Shown: piece after piece, positions 41,200-54,292 of the stretch
How the letters are laid out: every line of letters begins with the position of its first letter
How positions within the stretch are numbered: the first letter of the stretch is position 1
NCBI GenBank assembly: GCA_943325205.2
Contig: CALPOM020000002.1
Coordinates: 1-64,000, forward strand
Source of the DNA: Thermoflexus hugenholtzii JAD2
GTDB taxonomy: Bacteria > Pseudomonadota > Gammaproteobacteria > Burkholderiales > Burkholderiaceae
Length of the DNA: 64,000 bases
Reading direction: 5' to 3'
Made by a program: the position numbers and the translations under genes
Notes under the pieces: generated by a model
What the model saw: only the letters and a program-made list of their open reading frames with translations
Database searches by the model: none
Told to the model about the DNA's origin: nothing

Positions 41200-42453
41200 A
41201 TGGCGGAGATTAAAAACTACACGATCAATTTTGGGCCACAGCACCCTGCAGCTCATGGAGTTTTGCGTTTAGTTCTAGAGTTGGACGGGGAAGTTATTCA
41301 GCGGGCGGATCCGCACATTGGGTTATTGCACCGAGCTACTGAGAAATTAGCAGAGACCAGAACTTGGATCCAAAATGTGCCTTACATGGATCGTTTGGAT
41401 TATGTCTCCATGATGGCCAATGAGCATGCCTATGTCATGGCGATTGAAAAGCTCTTACAGATTGAAGTTCCTCTGCGGGCACAATATATTCGTGTGATGT
41501 TTGATGAGATCACGCGCTTACTCAATCATTTGTTGTGGATTGGTTGTCACGGTTTAGATGTGGGAGCCATGGCAGTATTTTTGTATGCCTTTAGAGAACG
41601 TGAAGATTTATTTGATATGTATGAGGCGGTTTCAGGTGCAAGGATGCATGCTGCCTACTACAGGCCTGGCGGGGTTTATCGGGACTTACCGGAACAAATG
41701 CCACAATATAGTGCCAATAAAATTCGTGGTCAAAAAGCCATGGATAAAATGAATGCCAATCGTCAAGGATCACTACTTGATTTTATTGAAGATTTTACAA
41801 ACCGCTTTCCTCATTATGTAGATGAGTATGAGACTTTATTAACGGATAATCGTATTTGGAAGCAACGTTTAGTGGGAATTGGAGTGGTATCACCCGAGCG
41901 TGCTTTACAGTTAGGATTTTCTGGAGCGATGTTGCGCGGCTCTGGGATTGAGTGGGATTTGCGTAAGAAGCAACCTTATGAAGTTTATGATCAATTGAAA
42001 TTTGATATTCCGGTAGGAGTCAATGGCGATAGTTACGATCGTTATTTAGTCCGGGTAGAAGAAATGCGTCAATCGAACCATTTAATTCAGCAATGTATTG
42101 CTTGGTTGCGCGTTAATCCTGGGCCGGTTATCACGGACAATCACAAGGTGGCACTACCAACTCGGGTTGACATGAAGTCGAATATGGAGGAGTTGATCCA
42201 TCACTTTAAATTAGCCACTGAAGGAATGCACGTACCCACTGGTCAGGCGTATGCTGCCATTGAACACCCCAAAGGTGAATTTGGAATTTATGCGATCTCA
42301 GATGGAGCGAATAAACCTTATCGACTCAAGATTCGAGCCCCAGGATTTGCACATCTTGCCGCCTTAGATGAGATGGCTAGGGGTCATATGATTGCGGACG
42401 CAGTCACAATTATTGGTACACAAGACATCGTTTTTGGTGAAATTGATCGTTAG
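41200..42453 (+). CDS. nuoD: NADH-quinone oxidoreductase subunit D
   Basis: [38 protein letters not shown]. Confidence 0.97.
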   Translation: MAEIKNYTINFGPQHPAAHGVLRLVLELDGEVIQRADPHIGLLHRATEKLAETRTWIQNVPYMDRLDYVSMMANEHAYVMAIEKLLQIEVPLRAQYIRVMFDEITRLLNHLLWIGCHGLDVGAMAVFLYAFREREDLFDMYEAVSGARMHAAYYRPGGVYRDLPEQMPQYSANKIRGQKAMDKMNANRQGSLLDFIEDFTNRFPHYVDEYETLLTDNRIWKQRLVGIGVVSPERALQLGFSGAMLRGSGIEWDLRKKQPYEVYDQLKFDIPVGVNGDSYDRYLVRVEEMRQSNHLIQQCIAWLRVNPGPVITDNHKVALPTRVDMKSNMEELIHHFKLATEGMHVPTGQAYAAIEHPKGEFGIYAISDGANKPYRLKIRAPGFAHLAALDEMARGHMIADAVTIIGTQDIVFGEIDR

Positions 42454-42456
42454 GGC

Positions 42457-43035
42457 ATGAGCATGGTAGAGCTTTCAGAAAAATCGGTCCAAGAAATTCA
42501 TCGCAATATTGCGAAGTACCCGGCTGATCAAAAACAAGCAGCAGTGATGGCGGTCTTGACGATTGTTCAGGATGAAACTGGTTGGTTAGATGCTAGTGCC
42601 ATAGCACAAGTGGCTCAGATATTGGATATGCCACCAATTGCTGTGCAGGAGGTAGCGACTTTTTATAATATGTACAACACCAAACCGATTGGTGCTTTTA
42701 AGTTATCTGTGTGTACCAATTTACCCTGTGAACTATCTGGGGGTTTGCGAGCTGCGCTGTATCTCAAAGAAAAGTTAGGGATTGGTTTTAATGAGACCAC
42801 ACCCTGCGGCACTTTTACATTGGTTGAGGGTGAGTGCATGGGCGCTTGCGCAGATGCGCCTGTTGCTCTCGTCAATAATAAGCGGATGTGTAGTTGGTTA
42901 AGTAATGATCGTATTGATCAGTTATTAGCGGAGTTATCGGCTAGCCAAGGAGTAAGTCAGGTAGCTCATACTTCTGAGAAAACTAGTGCAATGCAAGAAT
43001 TCAATGAAACCAAAGAAATGGGTAATCGAGCATGA
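42457..43035 (+). CDS. nuoE: NADH-quinone oxidoreductase subunit E
   Basis: [49 protein letters not shown]. Confidence 0.96.
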   Translation: MSMVELSEKSVQEIHRNIAKYPADQKQAAVMAVLTIVQDETGWLDASAIAQVAQILDMPPIAVQEVATFYNMYNTKPIGAFKLSVCTNLPCELSGGLRAALYLKEKLGIGFNETTPCGTFTLVEGECMGACADAPVALVNNKRMCSWLSNDRIDQLLAELSASQGVSQVAHTSEKTSAMQEFNETKEMGNRA

Positions 43036-44327
43036 GTTCATTACACACCCTGCATATCAACCCGTTGATCTTAGCCGGGTTAAATGGTAGTAATTGGCAT
43101 TTAGCTGACTATGAGTCACGTGGCGGCTATACACAATTAAAAAATATCCTTGAGCAGAAAATTCCTCCCGAAGAGGTGATTGCAAGAGTGAAAGCCTCCG
43201 GACTTCGAGGTCGGGGTGGAGCTGGTTTTCCGACTGGTTTGAAATGGAGTTTTATGCCACGTCAGTTACCGGGTGATAAATATTTAGTCTGTAATTCGGA
43301 TGAGGGTGAGCCTGGCACCTTTAAAGATCGGGATATTTTGCGGTATAACCCCCATGCTTTAATTGAGGGCATGGCCATTGGCGCTTACGCCATGGGAATT
43401 CCGGTTGGTTACAACTATATTCACGGCGAGATTTGGCAAGAATATACAATCTTCGAGCAAGCGCTTGAAGAGGCGCGTTCTGCGGGATATTTAGGCAAGC
43501 AAATTTTAGGATCAGACTTTTCTTTTGAGTTGCATGCGCATCATGGCTACGGCGCTTACATTTGTGGTGAGGAGACTGCCTTACTAGAATCTTTAGAAGG
43601 AAAAAAGGGGCAGCCTAGATTTAAACCACCGTTTCCTGCCAGTTATGGATTATTTGGTAAGCCAACAACCATCAATAACACGGAAACTTTTGCTGCGGTA
43701 CCTTTTTTATTGCAAGTTGGGCCTGAAGCCTATTTAAAATTAGGTAAACCAAATAATGGCGGTACAAAAATATTTTCTATTTCAGGGGACGTTGTAAGAC
43801 CTGGAAATTATGAGATTCCTCTGGGTACACCATTTGCAAAGTTATTAGAGTTAGCTGGGGGAATGCGAGACGGTATCAAGATTAAAGCGGTCATTCCTGG
43901 GGGGTCATCTGCGCCGGTAATACCTGGAGAGATGATGATGTCTACGGACATGGATTATGACAGTATTTCTAAAGCTGGTTCAATGCTTGGATCTGGCGCT
44001 GTGATTGTAATGAATGAGACGCGTTGTATGGTGAAGTCATTACTTCGCTTATCGTATTTTTACCATGAAGAATCCTGTGGACAGTGCACACCTTGCCGAG
44101 AGGGGACTGGTTGGTTATGGCGGATGGTAAATCGGATTGAGCACGGCCAAGGTCGACTAGAAGATTTAGAGATGTTGGGTGATGTGGCTGGCAACATTAT
44201 GGGTCGAACGATTTGCGCTCTTGGGGACGCTGCTGCGATGCCAGTCCGAGGAATGTTAAAGCATTATATGAGTGAGTTTGAATATCACGTCGAGCATAAG
44301 AAATGTTTAGTGCCTGAATATGTATAG
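43032..44327 (+). CDS. nuoF: NADH-quinone oxidoreductase subunit F
   Basis: [51 protein letters not shown]. Confidence 0.97.
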   Translation: MSSLHTLHINPLILAGLNGSNWHLADYESRGGYTQLKNILEQKIPPEEVIARVKASGLRGRGGAGFPTGLKWSFMPRQLPGDKYLVCNSDEGEPGTFKDRDILRYNPHALIEGMAIGAYAMGIPVGYNYIHGEIWQEYTIFEQALEEARSAGYLGKQILGSDFSFELHAHHGYGAYICGEETALLESLEGKKGQPRFKPPFPASYGLFGKPTTINNTETFAAVPFLLQVGPEAYLKLGKPNNGGTKIFSISGDVVRPGNYEIPLGTPFAKLLELAGGMRDGIKIKAVIPGGSSAPVIPGEMMMSTDMDYDSISKAGSMLGSGAVIVMNETRCMVKSLLRLSYFYHEESCGQCTPCREGTGWLWRMVNRIEHGQGRLEDLEMLGDVAGNIMGRTICALGDAAAMPVRGMLKHYMSEFEYHVEHKKCLVPEYV

Positions 44328-44367
44328 GGTCACTAGACTGTAATTCTGGATGAGGGTGGGTTAAAGA

Positions 44368-46716
44368 ATGGTTCAAATCGAGATTGATGGTAAGCCTGTA
44401 GAGGTTAAAGAGGGGACGACGGTCATTCAGGCGGCCCATCAATTAGGCACATATATCCCGCATTTTTGTTATCACAAAAAATTAACAATTGCTGCGAATT
44501 GTCGGATGTGCTTGGTGGAGGTTGAAAAAGCTCCCAAGCCTTTACCTGCTTGTGCGACTCCGGTCAATGCTGGGATGAAAATTTTTACGAAGTCGGCCAA
44601 AACTGTGGCGGCTCAAAAATCTGTCATGGAATTTTTACTGATTAACCATCCTTTAGACTGTCCAATTTGTGATCAGGGTGGCGAATGTCAATTACAGGAT
44701 TTGACGGTTGGTTATGGTAAATCGAATTCGCGATATCAAGAAGAAAAGCGGGTTGTATTTCACAAAAATATTGGCCCGTTGATTTCTATGGAGGAGATGA
44801 GTCGTTGTATTCATTGCACGCGATGTGTTCGCTTTGGTCAGGAGATTGCTGGCGTGATGGAGTTAGGAATGCTCAATCGTGGTGAGCATTCAGAGATTAC
44901 TGCTTTTGTAGGTCAAACGGTTGATTCAGAGTTATCTGGCAATATGATTGATATTTGCCCAGTTGGTGCTCTAACTAGTAAGCCATTTCGATACGCTGCT
45001 AGAACATGGGAACTTGGGCGGAAGAAGTCAATTAGTCCGCACGACTCCTTGGGAAGCAATATTATTGTGCAGACCAAGGCTGAACAAGTGAAGCGTGTTG
45101 TGCCATTAGAAAACGAAGCGATTAATGAATGTTGGATATCTGACAAGGATCGCTTTGCTTATGAAGGTTTAAATAGTTCGGAGCGGATTTTGCAGCCAAT
45201 GGTCAAGCAAAATGGCCAGTGGTTAGAGTGCGATTGGCAGACGGCCTTAGATTATGTCGTGGATGGTTTAAAAGGCGTTAAGCAAGACCATGGCGCAGGT
45301 AGTATTGCGTCACTAGCCCACCCTATATCGACGGTTGAAGAATTATTTTTATTACAAAAGCTGGCTCTTGGGTTAGGTTCTTCGCAAGTTCAGACCCGCT
45401 TACGCCAGTCAGATTTTCGGGCTAAGCCACAAGTGAGTTGGTTAGGTTTACCGGTTGAGGCTATTGATCGCTTAGACCGAGCATTAGTGATTGGCAGTTT
45501 TTTACGTAAAGATCATCCCATTCTTGCAGCGCGCTTTCGAAAAGCATCCAAGACTGGTTTGCGCTTAATGCGAATTGATAGTGGGGGAGATGACTGGCTT
45601 ATTCCAACAGCGAGTGCACAAGCACTTGCCCCTTCGCTTTGGTTGCAGGCTTTAGAGCATTTAGCTGTAGCGATTGCTCAGCAAAAAGGGATTACAGCGC
45701 CGGTTGGTGCGACGCAAACCGACCCAATTGCTCAGGCTTTAGCCAAGTCGATGATTTCTGGTAAGAGCTCTGCCATTTTTCTTGGGAACACCGTTTTAGC
45801 GCATCCGGACTTTTCGCAAATGCATGCTTGGTCGGCATGGATTGCAAAAGAAACTAGCTCTAGTTTAGGCTTTTTAGGCGATGGGGCAAACTTTGTAGGT
45901 GCTCAGGTGTTATCTGCAAACGGCAATTCGGATTCCGTAGATTCGAAGATATCGTCGGCAACGGACGGACAAGCTCGGGCAGTGATTTTATTAAATGTTG
46001 AACCCACCGCCGACTTAGTCAATCCAATGCAAGCCCAATTAGCTTTGCGCCAAGCCGCCACAGTGATTGCTCTATCTCCTTATATGACTAGTGATTTACT
46101 CGATTTAGCGGATGTGATTTTACCGATAACACCCTATGCCGAACAAGCTGGAACATATATCAATATTGCGGGAGATGTCCAGTTTTCGCAAGCAACCGTA
46201 AGGCCGATGGGCCAGGCAAGACCAGCTTGGAAAGTTTTGCGTGTTTTAGGCGACTCTTTAGGAATAGACGGATTTAATTTCAACACTGTTGAAGAGGTGA
46301 AAAATTCTGCTTTAGACGGCTTAGAAATAAAAGCGCTTTTTAATAACGAAGCGAGCTGTGAAATATTACCTGTAGGATCTCATTCCTTATCATCGGTTGG
46401 CTTGGGGCAGGATTTGGAGCGTTTAGCAGATGTGCCAATTTATTTTACTGATGCGATTGTACGGCGTGCGCCATCTTTACAATTAACGGTTGATAGTAAA
46501 AGAGCGATGAAGGTAGGTTTACCGGTGGGTTTATTTAAGCAGATGGATTTACAGGAAGGCGATTCAGTTCGTGTGTTGCAAGATGGTTTGCAAGTTGTCA
46601 TGCCAGCCACGATGCAGCAAGGGCTTGCTGAGGGAGTTGTCCGAGTTTCTGCGGGCACTGCGGCGAGTGCTTTATTAGGCTCCATGTTTGGTCGCTTAGA
46701 GGTGCAACGGGCATGA
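44368..46716 (+). CDS. nuoG: NADH-quinone oxidoreductase subunit G
   Basis: [67 protein letters not shown]. Confidence 0.96.
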   Translation: MVQIEIDGKPVEVKEGTTVIQAAHQLGTYIPHFCYHKKLTIAANCRMCLVEVEKAPKPLPACATPVNAGMKIFTKSAKTVAAQKSVMEFLLINHPLDCPICDQGGECQLQDLTVGYGKSNSRYQEEKRVVFHKNIGPLISMEEMSRCIHCTRCVRFGQEIAGVMELGMLNRGEHSEITAFVGQTVDSELSGNMIDICPVGALTSKPFRYAARTWELGRKKSISPHDSLGSNIIVQTKAEQVKRVVPLENEAINECWISDKDRFAYEGLNSSERILQPMVKQNGQWLECDWQTALDYVVDGLKGVKQDHGAGSIASLAHPISTVEELFLLQKLALGLGSSQVQTRLRQSDFRAKPQVSWLGLPVEAIDRLDRALVIGSFLRKDHPILAARFRKASKTGLRLMRIDSGGDDWLIPTASAQALAPSLWLQALEHLAVAIAQQKGITAPVGATQTDPIAQALAKSMISGKSSAIFLGNTVLAHPDFSQMHAWSAWIAKETSSSLGFLGDGANFVGAQVLSANGNSDSVDSKISSATDGQARAVILLNVEPTADLVNPMQAQLALRQAATVIALSPYMTSDLLDLADVILPITPYAEQAGTYINIAGDVQFSQATVRPMGQARPAWKVLRVLGDSLGIDGFNFNTVEEVKNSALDGLEIKALFNNEASCEILPVGSHSLSSVGLGQDLERLADVPIYFTDAIVRRAPSLQLTVDSKRAMKVGLPVGLFKQMDLQEGDSVRVLQDGLQVVMPATMQQGLAEGVVRVSAGTAASALLGSMFGRLEVQRA

Positions 46717-47777
46717 TTGAGATAATAACCACAGAGGGAGAGGCGATCTTTGGTGCTCTTTGGCCGCTTGTTTGGGCTATGGTTCGAATTGTCATTATTG
46801 TTTTGCCGATGTTTGCTTGTGTAGCCTATTTAACCTTATGGGAACGCAAGTTAATTGGTTGGATGCATACCAGACTTGGCCCGAATCGGGTTGGTCCTTT
46901 AGGACTGTTTCAGCCAATTGCAGACGCCTTAAAATTACTGTTAAAAGAAGTTATATCGCCGGTACGAGCCAACAGAATACTATTTTTGGTTGGTCCGATT
47001 ATGGTAATTGCTCCGGCATTTGCGGCTTGGGCAGTTGTGCCATTTCAGGCGGACATGATACTTGCCGACATTAACGCTGGATTATTGTATGTCATGGCAA
47101 TTACATCGGTTGGTGTTTATGGGGTGATTTTGTCTGGTTGGGCATCAAATTCTAAATATGCTTTTTTAGGAGCGATGCGTGCCTCAGCGCAGATGGTTTC
47201 GTATGAGATTGCAATGGGTTTTGCGCTCGTTTCGGTGTTAATGATTTCGGGGTCATTAAATTTAGGGGATATTGTCCGGTCGCAATCACAAGGGTTTTTC
47301 GCTGAGCACGGCTTGAATTTTTTATCATGGAATTGGTTGCCTTTATTGCCCATGTTTATGATTTATTTTATTTCTGGTGTGGCAGAGACAAATCGTCATC
47401 CATTTGATGTGGTTGAAGGAGAGTCGGAGATTGTTGCAGGTCATATGATTGAGTATTCTGGCATGGCCTTTGCCATGTTTTTTTTGGCGGAATACGCCAA
47501 TATGATTTTAATTACCACGCTATGCGCCACGATGTTTTTAGGTGGTTGGTTACCGATTCTTGATTTACCTATTTTGCGAGATATACCCGGATTTTTTTGG
47601 TTGTTTGCTAAAACATTTTTCTTACTATCTGTTTTTATTTGGTTAAGAGCTTCGCTACCGCGTTACCGGTTTGACCAGATCATGCGTTTAGGTTGGAAGG
47701 TGTTTATACCTATTTCGGTTTTTTGGATAGTGGTTGTTGGCGCATGGGTAGTATCCCCTTGGAGTGTGTGGAACTAA
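46713..47777 (+). CDS. nuoH: NADH-quinone oxidoreductase subunit H
   Basis: [64 protein letters not shown]. Confidence 0.97.
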   Translation: MIEIITTEGEAIFGALWPLVWAMVRIVIIVLPMFACVAYLTLWERKLIGWMHTRLGPNRVGPLGLFQPIADALKLLLKEVISPVRANRILFLVGPIMVIAPAFAAWAVVPFQADMILADINAGLLYVMAITSVGVYGVILSGWASNSKYAFLGAMRASAQMVSYEIAMGFALVSVLMISGSLNLGDIVRSQSQGFFAEHGLNFLSWNWLPLLPMFMIYFISGVAETNRHPFDVVEGESEIVAGHMIEYSGMAFAMFFLAEYANMILITTLCATMFLGGWLPILDLPILRDIPGFFWLFAKTFFLLSVFIWLRASLPRYRFDQIMRLGWKVFIPISVFWIVVVGAWVVSPWSVWN

Positions 47778-47816
47778 TGAAAAGTAAGACATCAATTAGC
47801 GAATGGAAATCGATCG

Positions 47817-48308
47817 ATGCTTAAGAAGATTCGTGAATTTTTAAACAGTTTGTTATTGAAAGAAGTTTTCAAGGGGATGAGTTTGACGGGTAAATACCTG
47901 TTTTCTCCCAAGACAACGATTCAATATCCAGAGGAAAAGACGCCGATGTCTCCGAGATTTCGCGGATTACATGCATTGCGTCGTTACCCGAATGGCGAAG
48001 AGCGCTGTATTGCCTGTAAATTATGTGAAGCGGTTTGCCCGGCTTTGGCAATCACGATTGAGTCAGACCAGCGCGATGATGGAACTCGAAGAACTACCCG
48101 TTACGACATTGACTTAACAAAATGTATATTTTGTGGATTTTGCGAAGAAGCCTGTCCAGTGGATGCAATTGTTGAAACGCATATTCATGAATATCATGGA
48201 GAAAAGCGTGGCGACTTATATTTTACGAAGGACATGTTGTTATCAGTAGGTGATCAATTTGAAAAAGAGATCGCCATGCACAAGACTTCTGATGCCAAGT
48301 TCCGATAA
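47817..48308 (+). CDS. nuoI: NADH-quinone oxidoreductase subunit I
   Basis: [48 protein letters not shown]. Confidence 0.97.
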   Translation: MLKKIREFLNSLLLKEVFKGMSLTGKYLFSPKTTIQYPEEKTPMSPRFRGLHALRRYPNGEERCIACKLCEAVCPALAITIESDQRDDGTRRTTRYDIDLTKCIFCGFCEEACPVDAIVETHIHEYHGEKRGDLYFTKDMLLSVGDQFEKEIAMHKTSDAKFR

Positions 48309-48317
48309 AGCGACTTT

Positions 48318-48947
48318 ATGACATTTGATCCACAATCTATTTTCTTTTACGCCTTTGCCACAGTTTTGGTCATTGCTGCACTGCGCGTCATTACTGCCAA
48401 AAATCCTGTCCATGCAGCGCTTTTTTTAGTATTAGCTTTTTTTAATGCCGCTGGCATATGGATGTTATTGAAGGCAGAATTTTTGTCCATCGCCTTGATT
48501 TTGGTGTATGTTGGCGCCGTGATGGTTTTATTTTTGTTTGTGGTGATGATGCTCGATTTAGACGTGGCCCATTTACGGAGTCAATTTAAGCAGTTTATTC
48601 CAGTCGCATCGATTGTAGGCGCGGTGATTGTGGCGGAGATGACCCTCGTCTTGGTTCGGGGATTTGTTGGGACTACAAGGCCTTATCCGATGGCAGTTCC
48701 GCCAGGCGAGAGTAATACGATGAGTCTTGGTAAATTAATTTATGGCGAGTACGTTTTTGCATTTGAAATAGCTGGGGTGATTTTACTCGTGGCGATTGTT
48801 GCGGCGGTTGCCTTAACGCTTCGTCGACGCAAAGATCACAAGACACAAGATATTGGATCGCAAGTTCGAACCCAAGCGAGCGATCGCTTGCGGATCGTAT
48901 CCATGGCTTCTGAAAACCAGAATCGGCAGATTGAGAAAAATAAATGA
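48318..48947 (+). CDS. nuoJ: NADH-quinone oxidoreductase subunit J
   Basis: [52 protein letters not shown]. Confidence 0.96.
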   Translation: MTFDPQSIFFYAFATVLVIAALRVITAKNPVHAALFLVLAFFNAAGIWMLLKAEFLSIALILVYVGAVMVLFLFVVMMLDLDVAHLRSQFKQFIPVASIVGAVIVAEMTLVLVRGFVGTTRPYPMAVPPGESNTMSLGKLIYGEYVFAFEIAGVILLVAIVAAVALTLRRRKDHKTQDIGSQVRTQASDRLRIVSMASENQNRQIEKNK

Positions 48948-49252
48948 CAATTACACTCGCGCACTATTTGGTACTTGGAGCAATACTATTCGCCATTGGC
49001 ATTATTGGTATTTTTCTAAATCGAAAAAACATCATTGTTTTATTAATGTCAATCGAGCTGATGTTGCTTGCAGTGAATACTAATTTTATTGCTTTCTCCC
49101 ATTATTTGGGGGATATGTTGGGTCAAGTATTTGTATTTTTCATACTCACCGTAGCTGCTGCTGAGGCGGCTATTGGTTTGGCAATTTTAGTCATTTTATT
49201 CCGCAGTAGTGATACCGTCAGTACTGAGGATCTTGGGCAGTTAAAAGGTTAG
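48944..49252 (+). CDS. nuoK: NADH-quinone oxidoreductase subunit K
   Basis: [48 protein letters not shown]. Confidence 0.96.
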   Translation: MTITLAHYLVLGAILFAIGIIGIFLNRKNIIVLLMSIELMLLAVNTNFIAFSHYLGDMLGQVFVFFILTVAAAEAAIGLAILVILFRSSDTVSTEDLGQLKG

Positions 49253-49260
49253 GGTGTATT

Positions 49261-51315
49261 TTGATAGATAAGACAATGACTGCTGCTTTGAATACAACTT
49301 TATTAATTGCTATTCCATTAGCACCTTTATTCGGTGCAATCATTGCTGGCTTTTTTGGCACGAAGTTCTTGGGGAATTTATTAGGGCGTAAAGCCTGTCA
49401 TCGAATCACCATATTTGGTGTAGCGGTTGCTTGTGGCTTATCGATCACGGTCCTGCTCGATGTCTTGGCTGGGGCGCGATTTAATGGCAACTTGTATGAG
49501 TGGATGCGCCTTGGCGACGAATTGGTTTTATCGATTGGATTTTTAATTGATCCCTTATCAGCGATGATGATGGTGGTGGTGACATTTGTGTCATTAATGG
49601 TGCACATTTATACCATTGGTTATATGTCTGAAGATGAGGGGTATAACCGGTTTTTTGCCTATATATCGCTATTTACTTTTGCCATGTTGATGTTGGTCAT
49701 GAGTAATAATTTTTTACAGTTATTTTTTGGTTGGGAAGCGGTCGGCTTAGTGTCTTATTTGTTAATTGGTTTTTGGTATACAAGACCGACGGCCATTTTT
49801 GCCAACATGAAAGCATTTCTGGTTAATCGGGTTGGAGATTTTGGGTTTATTTTAGGAATTGGTTTAATTTTAGCTTCGACTGGTACGATGGATTATCAAG
49901 AGGCTTTTGGACAAGCTGAAAATATTTTGGCGCAAAACTTACCTGGGACTTCTTGGAACTTGATGACAGTTGCTTGTATTTGTTTGTTTATCGGGGCGAT
50001 GGGTAAATCAGCGCAATTTCCCTTACATGTTTGGTTGCCAGATTCGATGGAAGGCCCAACACCGATTTCCGCTTTAATCCACGCCGCAACGATGGTCACG
50101 GCGGGTATTTTCATGGTGAGTCGGATGTCACCCTTCTTTGAATTATCTGACGCCGCGTTATCCTTCATATTAATTATTGGTTCTATTACCGCTTTATTCA
50201 TGGGGTTTTTAGGGATTGTACAAAACGACATCAAGCGTGTTGTTGCCTATTCCACGCTCTCGCAGCTAGGTTATATGACGATTGCTTTAGGTGTATCGGC
50301 TTATCCAGCCGCAATTTTTCACTTAATGACACATGCTTTTTTTAAAGCATTACTCTTTTTAGGTGCGGGAAGTGTGATTATGGGGATGCATCATGATCAG
50401 GATATGCGACGAATGGGGGGCTTATACAAATATATGCCCATCACATGGTTTACTTCTTTAGTCGGTAGTTTGGCCCTCATTGGAACGCCATTTTTCTCAG
50501 GATTTTACTCCAAGGATTCGATTATTGAAGCGGTTGCGGCTAGTTCAATTTACGGGTCCACTTTTGCTTATTGGTCAGTAATGATTGGGGTTTTTGTGAC
50601 GGCGTTTTACTCCTTCCGAATGTACTTTTTAGTATTTCATGGAAAAGAGCGATTTGGCCATCATGACCATTTATCCGAGCATGGCCATGATGAGGATCAT
50701 CATGGCTTAGCGGCTGGCCAAAAGCCACACGAGTCACCTTGGGTAGTTACATTGCCACTGGTTTTGTTAGCGATACCATCAGCAGTTCTTGGGTTTTATA
50801 CGATCGAGCCGATGTTAATTGGGGACTTTTTTAAAGAATCGATTTTGGTTGATTCGGAAGTACATCCGGCGATGACAGAGTTATCTGGCATGTTTCACGG
50901 AGCCGTTGCGATGGCCTTGCACGCCACCTCGACAGCTGTATTTTGGTTAGCCTTTGCGGGTGTTCTTTGTGCAGCGTTATTTTACTTATGGATGCCGCAG
51001 ATCCCCACTGCATTAGCGCGTATTTTCTCGCCATTAAAAATCGTATTAGACAATAAATATTATTTAGATACTTTGAATCAGGTTGTATTTGCCAAAGGTG
51101 CCCTCTTCATTGGGGGAAGTTTTTGGCGTAGCGGTGATCAGAAAATCATTGACGGATGGTTTGTTAATGGTAGTGCCAAGCTTGTTTCTTGGATTGCTAG
51201 CATAGTCAGACAGGTTCAATCAGGGTACTTATATCACTACGCATTTGCCATGATTGTTTGTGTCATTGGAATAATGACTTGGACTCTTTATACCCATTTG
51301 GGTTCAATTAAATAA
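49261..51315 (+). CDS. nuoL: NADH-quinone oxidoreductase subunit L
   Basis: FFGWEAVGLVSYLLIGFWY, AQFPLHVWLPDSMEGPTPISALIHAATMVTAGI. Confidence 0.97.
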   Translation: MIDKTMTAALNTTLLIAIPLAPLFGAIIAGFFGTKFLGNLLGRKACHRITIFGVAVACGLSITVLLDVLAGARFNGNLYEWMRLGDELVLSIGFLIDPLSAMMMVVVTFVSLMVHIYTIGYMSEDEGYNRFFAYISLFTFAMLMLVMSNNFLQLFFGWEAVGLVSYLLIGFWYTRPTAIFANMKAFLVNRVGDFGFILGIGLILASTGTMDYQEAFGQAENILAQNLPGTSWNLMTVACICLFIGAMGKSAQFPLHVWLPDSMEGPTPISALIHAATMVTAGIFMVSRMSPFFELSDAALSFILIIGSITALFMGFLGIVQNDIKRVVAYSTLSQLGYMTIALGVSAYPAAIFHLMTHAFFKALLFLGAGSVIMGMHHDQDMRRMGGLYKYMPITWFTSLVGSLALIGTPFFSGFYSKDSIIEAVAASSIYGSTFAYWSVMIGVFVTAFYSFRMYFLVFHGKERFGHHDHLSEHGHDEDHHGLAAGQKPHESPWVVTLPLVLLAIPSAVLGFYTIEPMLIGDFFKESILVDSEVHPAMTELSGMFHGAVAMALHATSTAVFWLAFAGVLCAALFYLWMPQIPTALARIFSPLKIVLDNKYYLDTLNQVVFAKGALFIGGSFWRSGDQKIIDGWFVNGSAKLVSWIASIVRQVQSGYLYHYAFAMIVCVIGIMTWTLYTHLGSIK

Positions 51316-51325
51316 GCGATTAGTT

Positions 51326-52792
51326 ATGAATTTATCTTTAGCCATTTGGATGCCGATTGTATTTGGGATCATCCTGCTTGGGAGCGGCTCTGATCGCAAT
51401 ACAAAGTATGTTCGTTATTTTGCTTTAATTGCAGCTCTGCTCAGTTTTATGGTCACTCTGCCCTTGGTAATTGATTTTGATGTAACCAAGACGGGCATGC
51501 AATTTGTTGAAAACGTGCCTTGGGTTGCCCGTTACGATTTGCGTTATCACTTGGGTGTTGATGGCATCTCTGTTTGGTTTGTAGTGCTCACTGCGCTCAT
51601 TACCGTATTGGTTATTTTAGCTGGTTGGGAGGTAATACGAGAACGTGTTAGCCAGTATATGGCTGCATTTTTAATTTTATCTGGCTTAATGATTGGGGTA
51701 TTTGCCTCATTAGATGGCATGTTGTTTTATGTTTTCTTTGAATCTACCCTGATACCGATGTACGTGATTATTGGTGTGTGGGGTGGTCATCAGCGCATTT
51801 ATGCCGCATTCAAATTCTTCCTGTACACCTTAATGGGATCCTTATTAACGTTAGTTGCCATTTTGTATTTATATAACGCCACGGATACTTTTGATGTTCT
51901 ATCTTGGCATACAGCGCAATTAGACTTTAAAGAACAAGTATTTATTTTCATCGCATTTTTTATGGCTTTTGCTGTCAAAGTTCCGATGTGGCCTGTACAC
52001 ACCTGGTTGCCGGATGCGCACGTAGAGGCGCCAACTGGCGGTTCGATTGTGTTAGCGGCCATCATGTTAAAGCTAGGCGCATATGGATTTTTACGGTTTT
52101 CATTACCGATTGCGCCTGATGCAAGTATTTACTTAGCCCCAGTTGTTATTACTTTGTCTTTAATTGCGGTGATTTATGTTGGCTTAGTTGCTTTAGTCCA
52201 AAAGGATATGAAAAAGCTTGTGGCTTACTCTTCGATCGCCCACATGGGTTTTGTTACTTTAGGGTTTTTCATTTTTAATCCCATGGGTATTGAGGGCGGT
52301 ATTGTGCAGATGATTTCGCATGGCTTTGTATCTGGGGCGATGTTCTTTTCGATTGGTGTGTTGTACGACCGGATGCATACGCGTCAAATTGTGGATTATG
52401 GTGGTGTAGTACAGACCATGCCAAGGTTTACTGCCTTTGCGGTATTTTTTGCGATGGCCAATTGTGGCTTGCCTGCAACCTCTGGCTTTGTGGGTGAATT
52501 TATGGTGATTTTAGGTGCGATTGATTATGATTTTCTGATTGGATTCTTAGCAGCCACGGCATTGATATTAGGCGCAGCTTATTCCTTGTGGATGACTAAA
52601 CGTGTATTTTTTGGTGCGATCACTAATACGCACGTTGCCGAATTGCTAGACATCAATAAGCGTGAATTTTTCATCTTAAGTATTTTTGCTCTATTAACCA
52701 TTGCGATGGGCGTTTATCCAAAGCCATTTACTGATTTGATTCATCCATCGGTCATTGCATTACTCAAGCATATTGCAATTAGTAAGATTTAA
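51326..52792 (+). CDS. nuoM: NADH-quinone oxidoreductase subunit M
   Basis: LGVDGISVWFVVLTALITVLVI, VPMWPVHTWLPDAHVEAPTGGSIVLAAIMLKLGAYG. Confidence 0.97.
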   Translation: MNLSLAIWMPIVFGIILLGSGSDRNTKYVRYFALIAALLSFMVTLPLVIDFDVTKTGMQFVENVPWVARYDLRYHLGVDGISVWFVVLTALITVLVILAGWEVIRERVSQYMAAFLILSGLMIGVFASLDGMLFYVFFESTLIPMYVIIGVWGGHQRIYAAFKFFLYTLMGSLLTLVAILYLYNATDTFDVLSWHTAQLDFKEQVFIFIAFFMAFAVKVPMWPVHTWLPDAHVEAPTGGSIVLAAIMLKLGAYGFLRFSLPIAPDASIYLAPVVITLSLIAVIYVGLVALVQKDMKKLVAYSSIAHMGFVTLGFFIFNPMGIEGGIVQMISHGFVSGAMFFSIGVLYDRMHTRQIVDYGGVVQTMPRFTAFAVFFAMANCGLPATSGFVGEFMVILGAIDYDFLIGFLAATALILGAAYSLWMTKRVFFGAITNTHVAELLDINKREFFILSIFALLTIAMGVYPKPFTDLIHPSVIALLKHIAISKI

Positions 52793-52807
52793 TTAACTGG
52801 AACAAGC

Positions 52808-54292
52808 ATGGAAGCCATTGACCTCATTGAAATACTCCCCGAGCTTTGTTTACTATTGATTGTCTGTTTTATTTTGTTAGTAACGCCATTTATCAAAGAG
52901 CCTTTAGCGAAGGACGAAGATGTTTTCTTTACGCCTAGGGGGGCGAACTTAGCTTACTACGTTGCCTTAGTAGTACTTTTAATACTGAGTATAGTTTTTG
53001 CATTAAAAGCCAATGATATGCCGCAGTTGTTAATGAATGGCTTATATCAAGTTGATCCCTTATCTAATATTTTGAAGAGTGTTTCGTCATTAGCGGTTTT
53101 AGTTACCTTGATTTATTCAAAACAATATCTGATTGATCGGGATTTGTTTCGAACGGACTATATTTCATTAGCATTGTTAGCTCTTCTAGGGCAATTCGTG
53201 ATGATATCTGGCGCTAATTTATTGACCTTATATTTAGGTTTAGAACTACTCGCCTTATCGACATATACCTTAACGGCGATGCGGCCGAATTATCCAAGAG
53301 GTATAGAGGCGGGTATGAAGTATTTTATTTTAGGAGCGTTGTCTTCGGGTTTCTTACTCTATGGTATGTCGATGATATATGGCGCAACGGGTTCATTAGA
53401 CTTAGACGATATTTACCGGGCGACTGTAACTGGTGGCGTGATGCGTCTGGTATTAGCTTTCGGACTAGTTTTTTTACTAGCCGGTTTAGCATTTAAATTA
53501 GGTGTAGCGCCATTTCATATGTGGGTACCAGATGTGTACCATGGTGCGCCGACATCCGTTACCCTATTAATTGGTGGAGCGCCCAAGATTGCTGCCTTTG
53601 CCTTGATGTTCCGATTGTTGGTTGATGGCTTACAACCATTACAGCTTGATTGGCAACCGATACTGATCTTTTTAGCAGTTACTTCTTTAGCGATTGGTAA
53701 CTTTACAGCGATTGCGCAGACGAATATCAAGCGGATGTTGGCATACTCCACGATTTCGCATATGGGTTTTATGGTGTTGGGCTTTTTATCGGTATTTGAC
53801 GAGCACGCCTATAGTGCTGCATTTTTCTATGCGATCACGTATGTGTTATCCACCTTAGGAAGTTTTGGTTTACTGATGATTTTGTCGCGCAAGGGATTTG
53901 AGTGTGAAACGATTGAGGATTTAAAGGGGCTCAATCATAAAAGCCCATTGTTAGCATTTGTGATGCTTTTACTCATGTTTTCATTAGCGGGGATTCCACC
54001 GACAGTGGGATTCATCGCTAAGTTGTCAATTCTAGAGGCGTTGGTAGATGCGGGTTATGTTAGTTTGGCGGTAGTTGCAGTAGCGGCCTCATTGATTGGA
54101 GCATTTTATTATTTACGCGTTGTAAAGACGATGTATTTTGAAGAGCCGACTGACCATGTGGCGATTACAGGTAATACGTTTGCCAAAGGTGTTTTAACTT
54201 GTAATGGATTATTTATTTTATTAGCTGGCATTTTTCCGGCCACTTTAACTGCCCTTTGCTTATCGGCGATGCGTTTAACGATGCAAGGTTAA
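52808..54292 (+). CDS. nuoN: NADH-quinone oxidoreductase subunit N
   Basis: [55 protein letters not shown]. Confidence 0.96.
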   Translation: MEAIDLIEILPELCLLLIVCFILLVTPFIKEPLAKDEDVFFTPRGANLAYYVALVVLLILSIVFALKANDMPQLLMNGLYQVDPLSNILKSVSSLAVLVTLIYSKQYLIDRDLFRTDYISLALLALLGQFVMISGANLLTLYLGLELLALSTYTLTAMRPNYPRGIEAGMKYFILGALSSGFLLYGMSMIYGATGSLDLDDIYRATVTGGVMRLVLAFGLVFLLAGLAFKLGVAPFHMWVPDVYHGAPTSVTLLIGGAPKIAAFALMFRLLVDGLQPLQLDWQPILIFLAVTSLAIGNFTAIAQTNIKRMLAYSTISHMGFMVLGFLSVFDEHAYSAAFFYAITYVLSTLGSFGLLMILSRKGFECETIEDLKGLNHKSPLLAFVMLLLMFSLAGIPPTVGFIAKLSILEALVDAGYVSLAVVAVAASLIGAFYYLRVVKTMYFEEPTDHVAITGNTFAKGVLTCNGLFILLAGIFPATLTALCLSAMRLTMQG

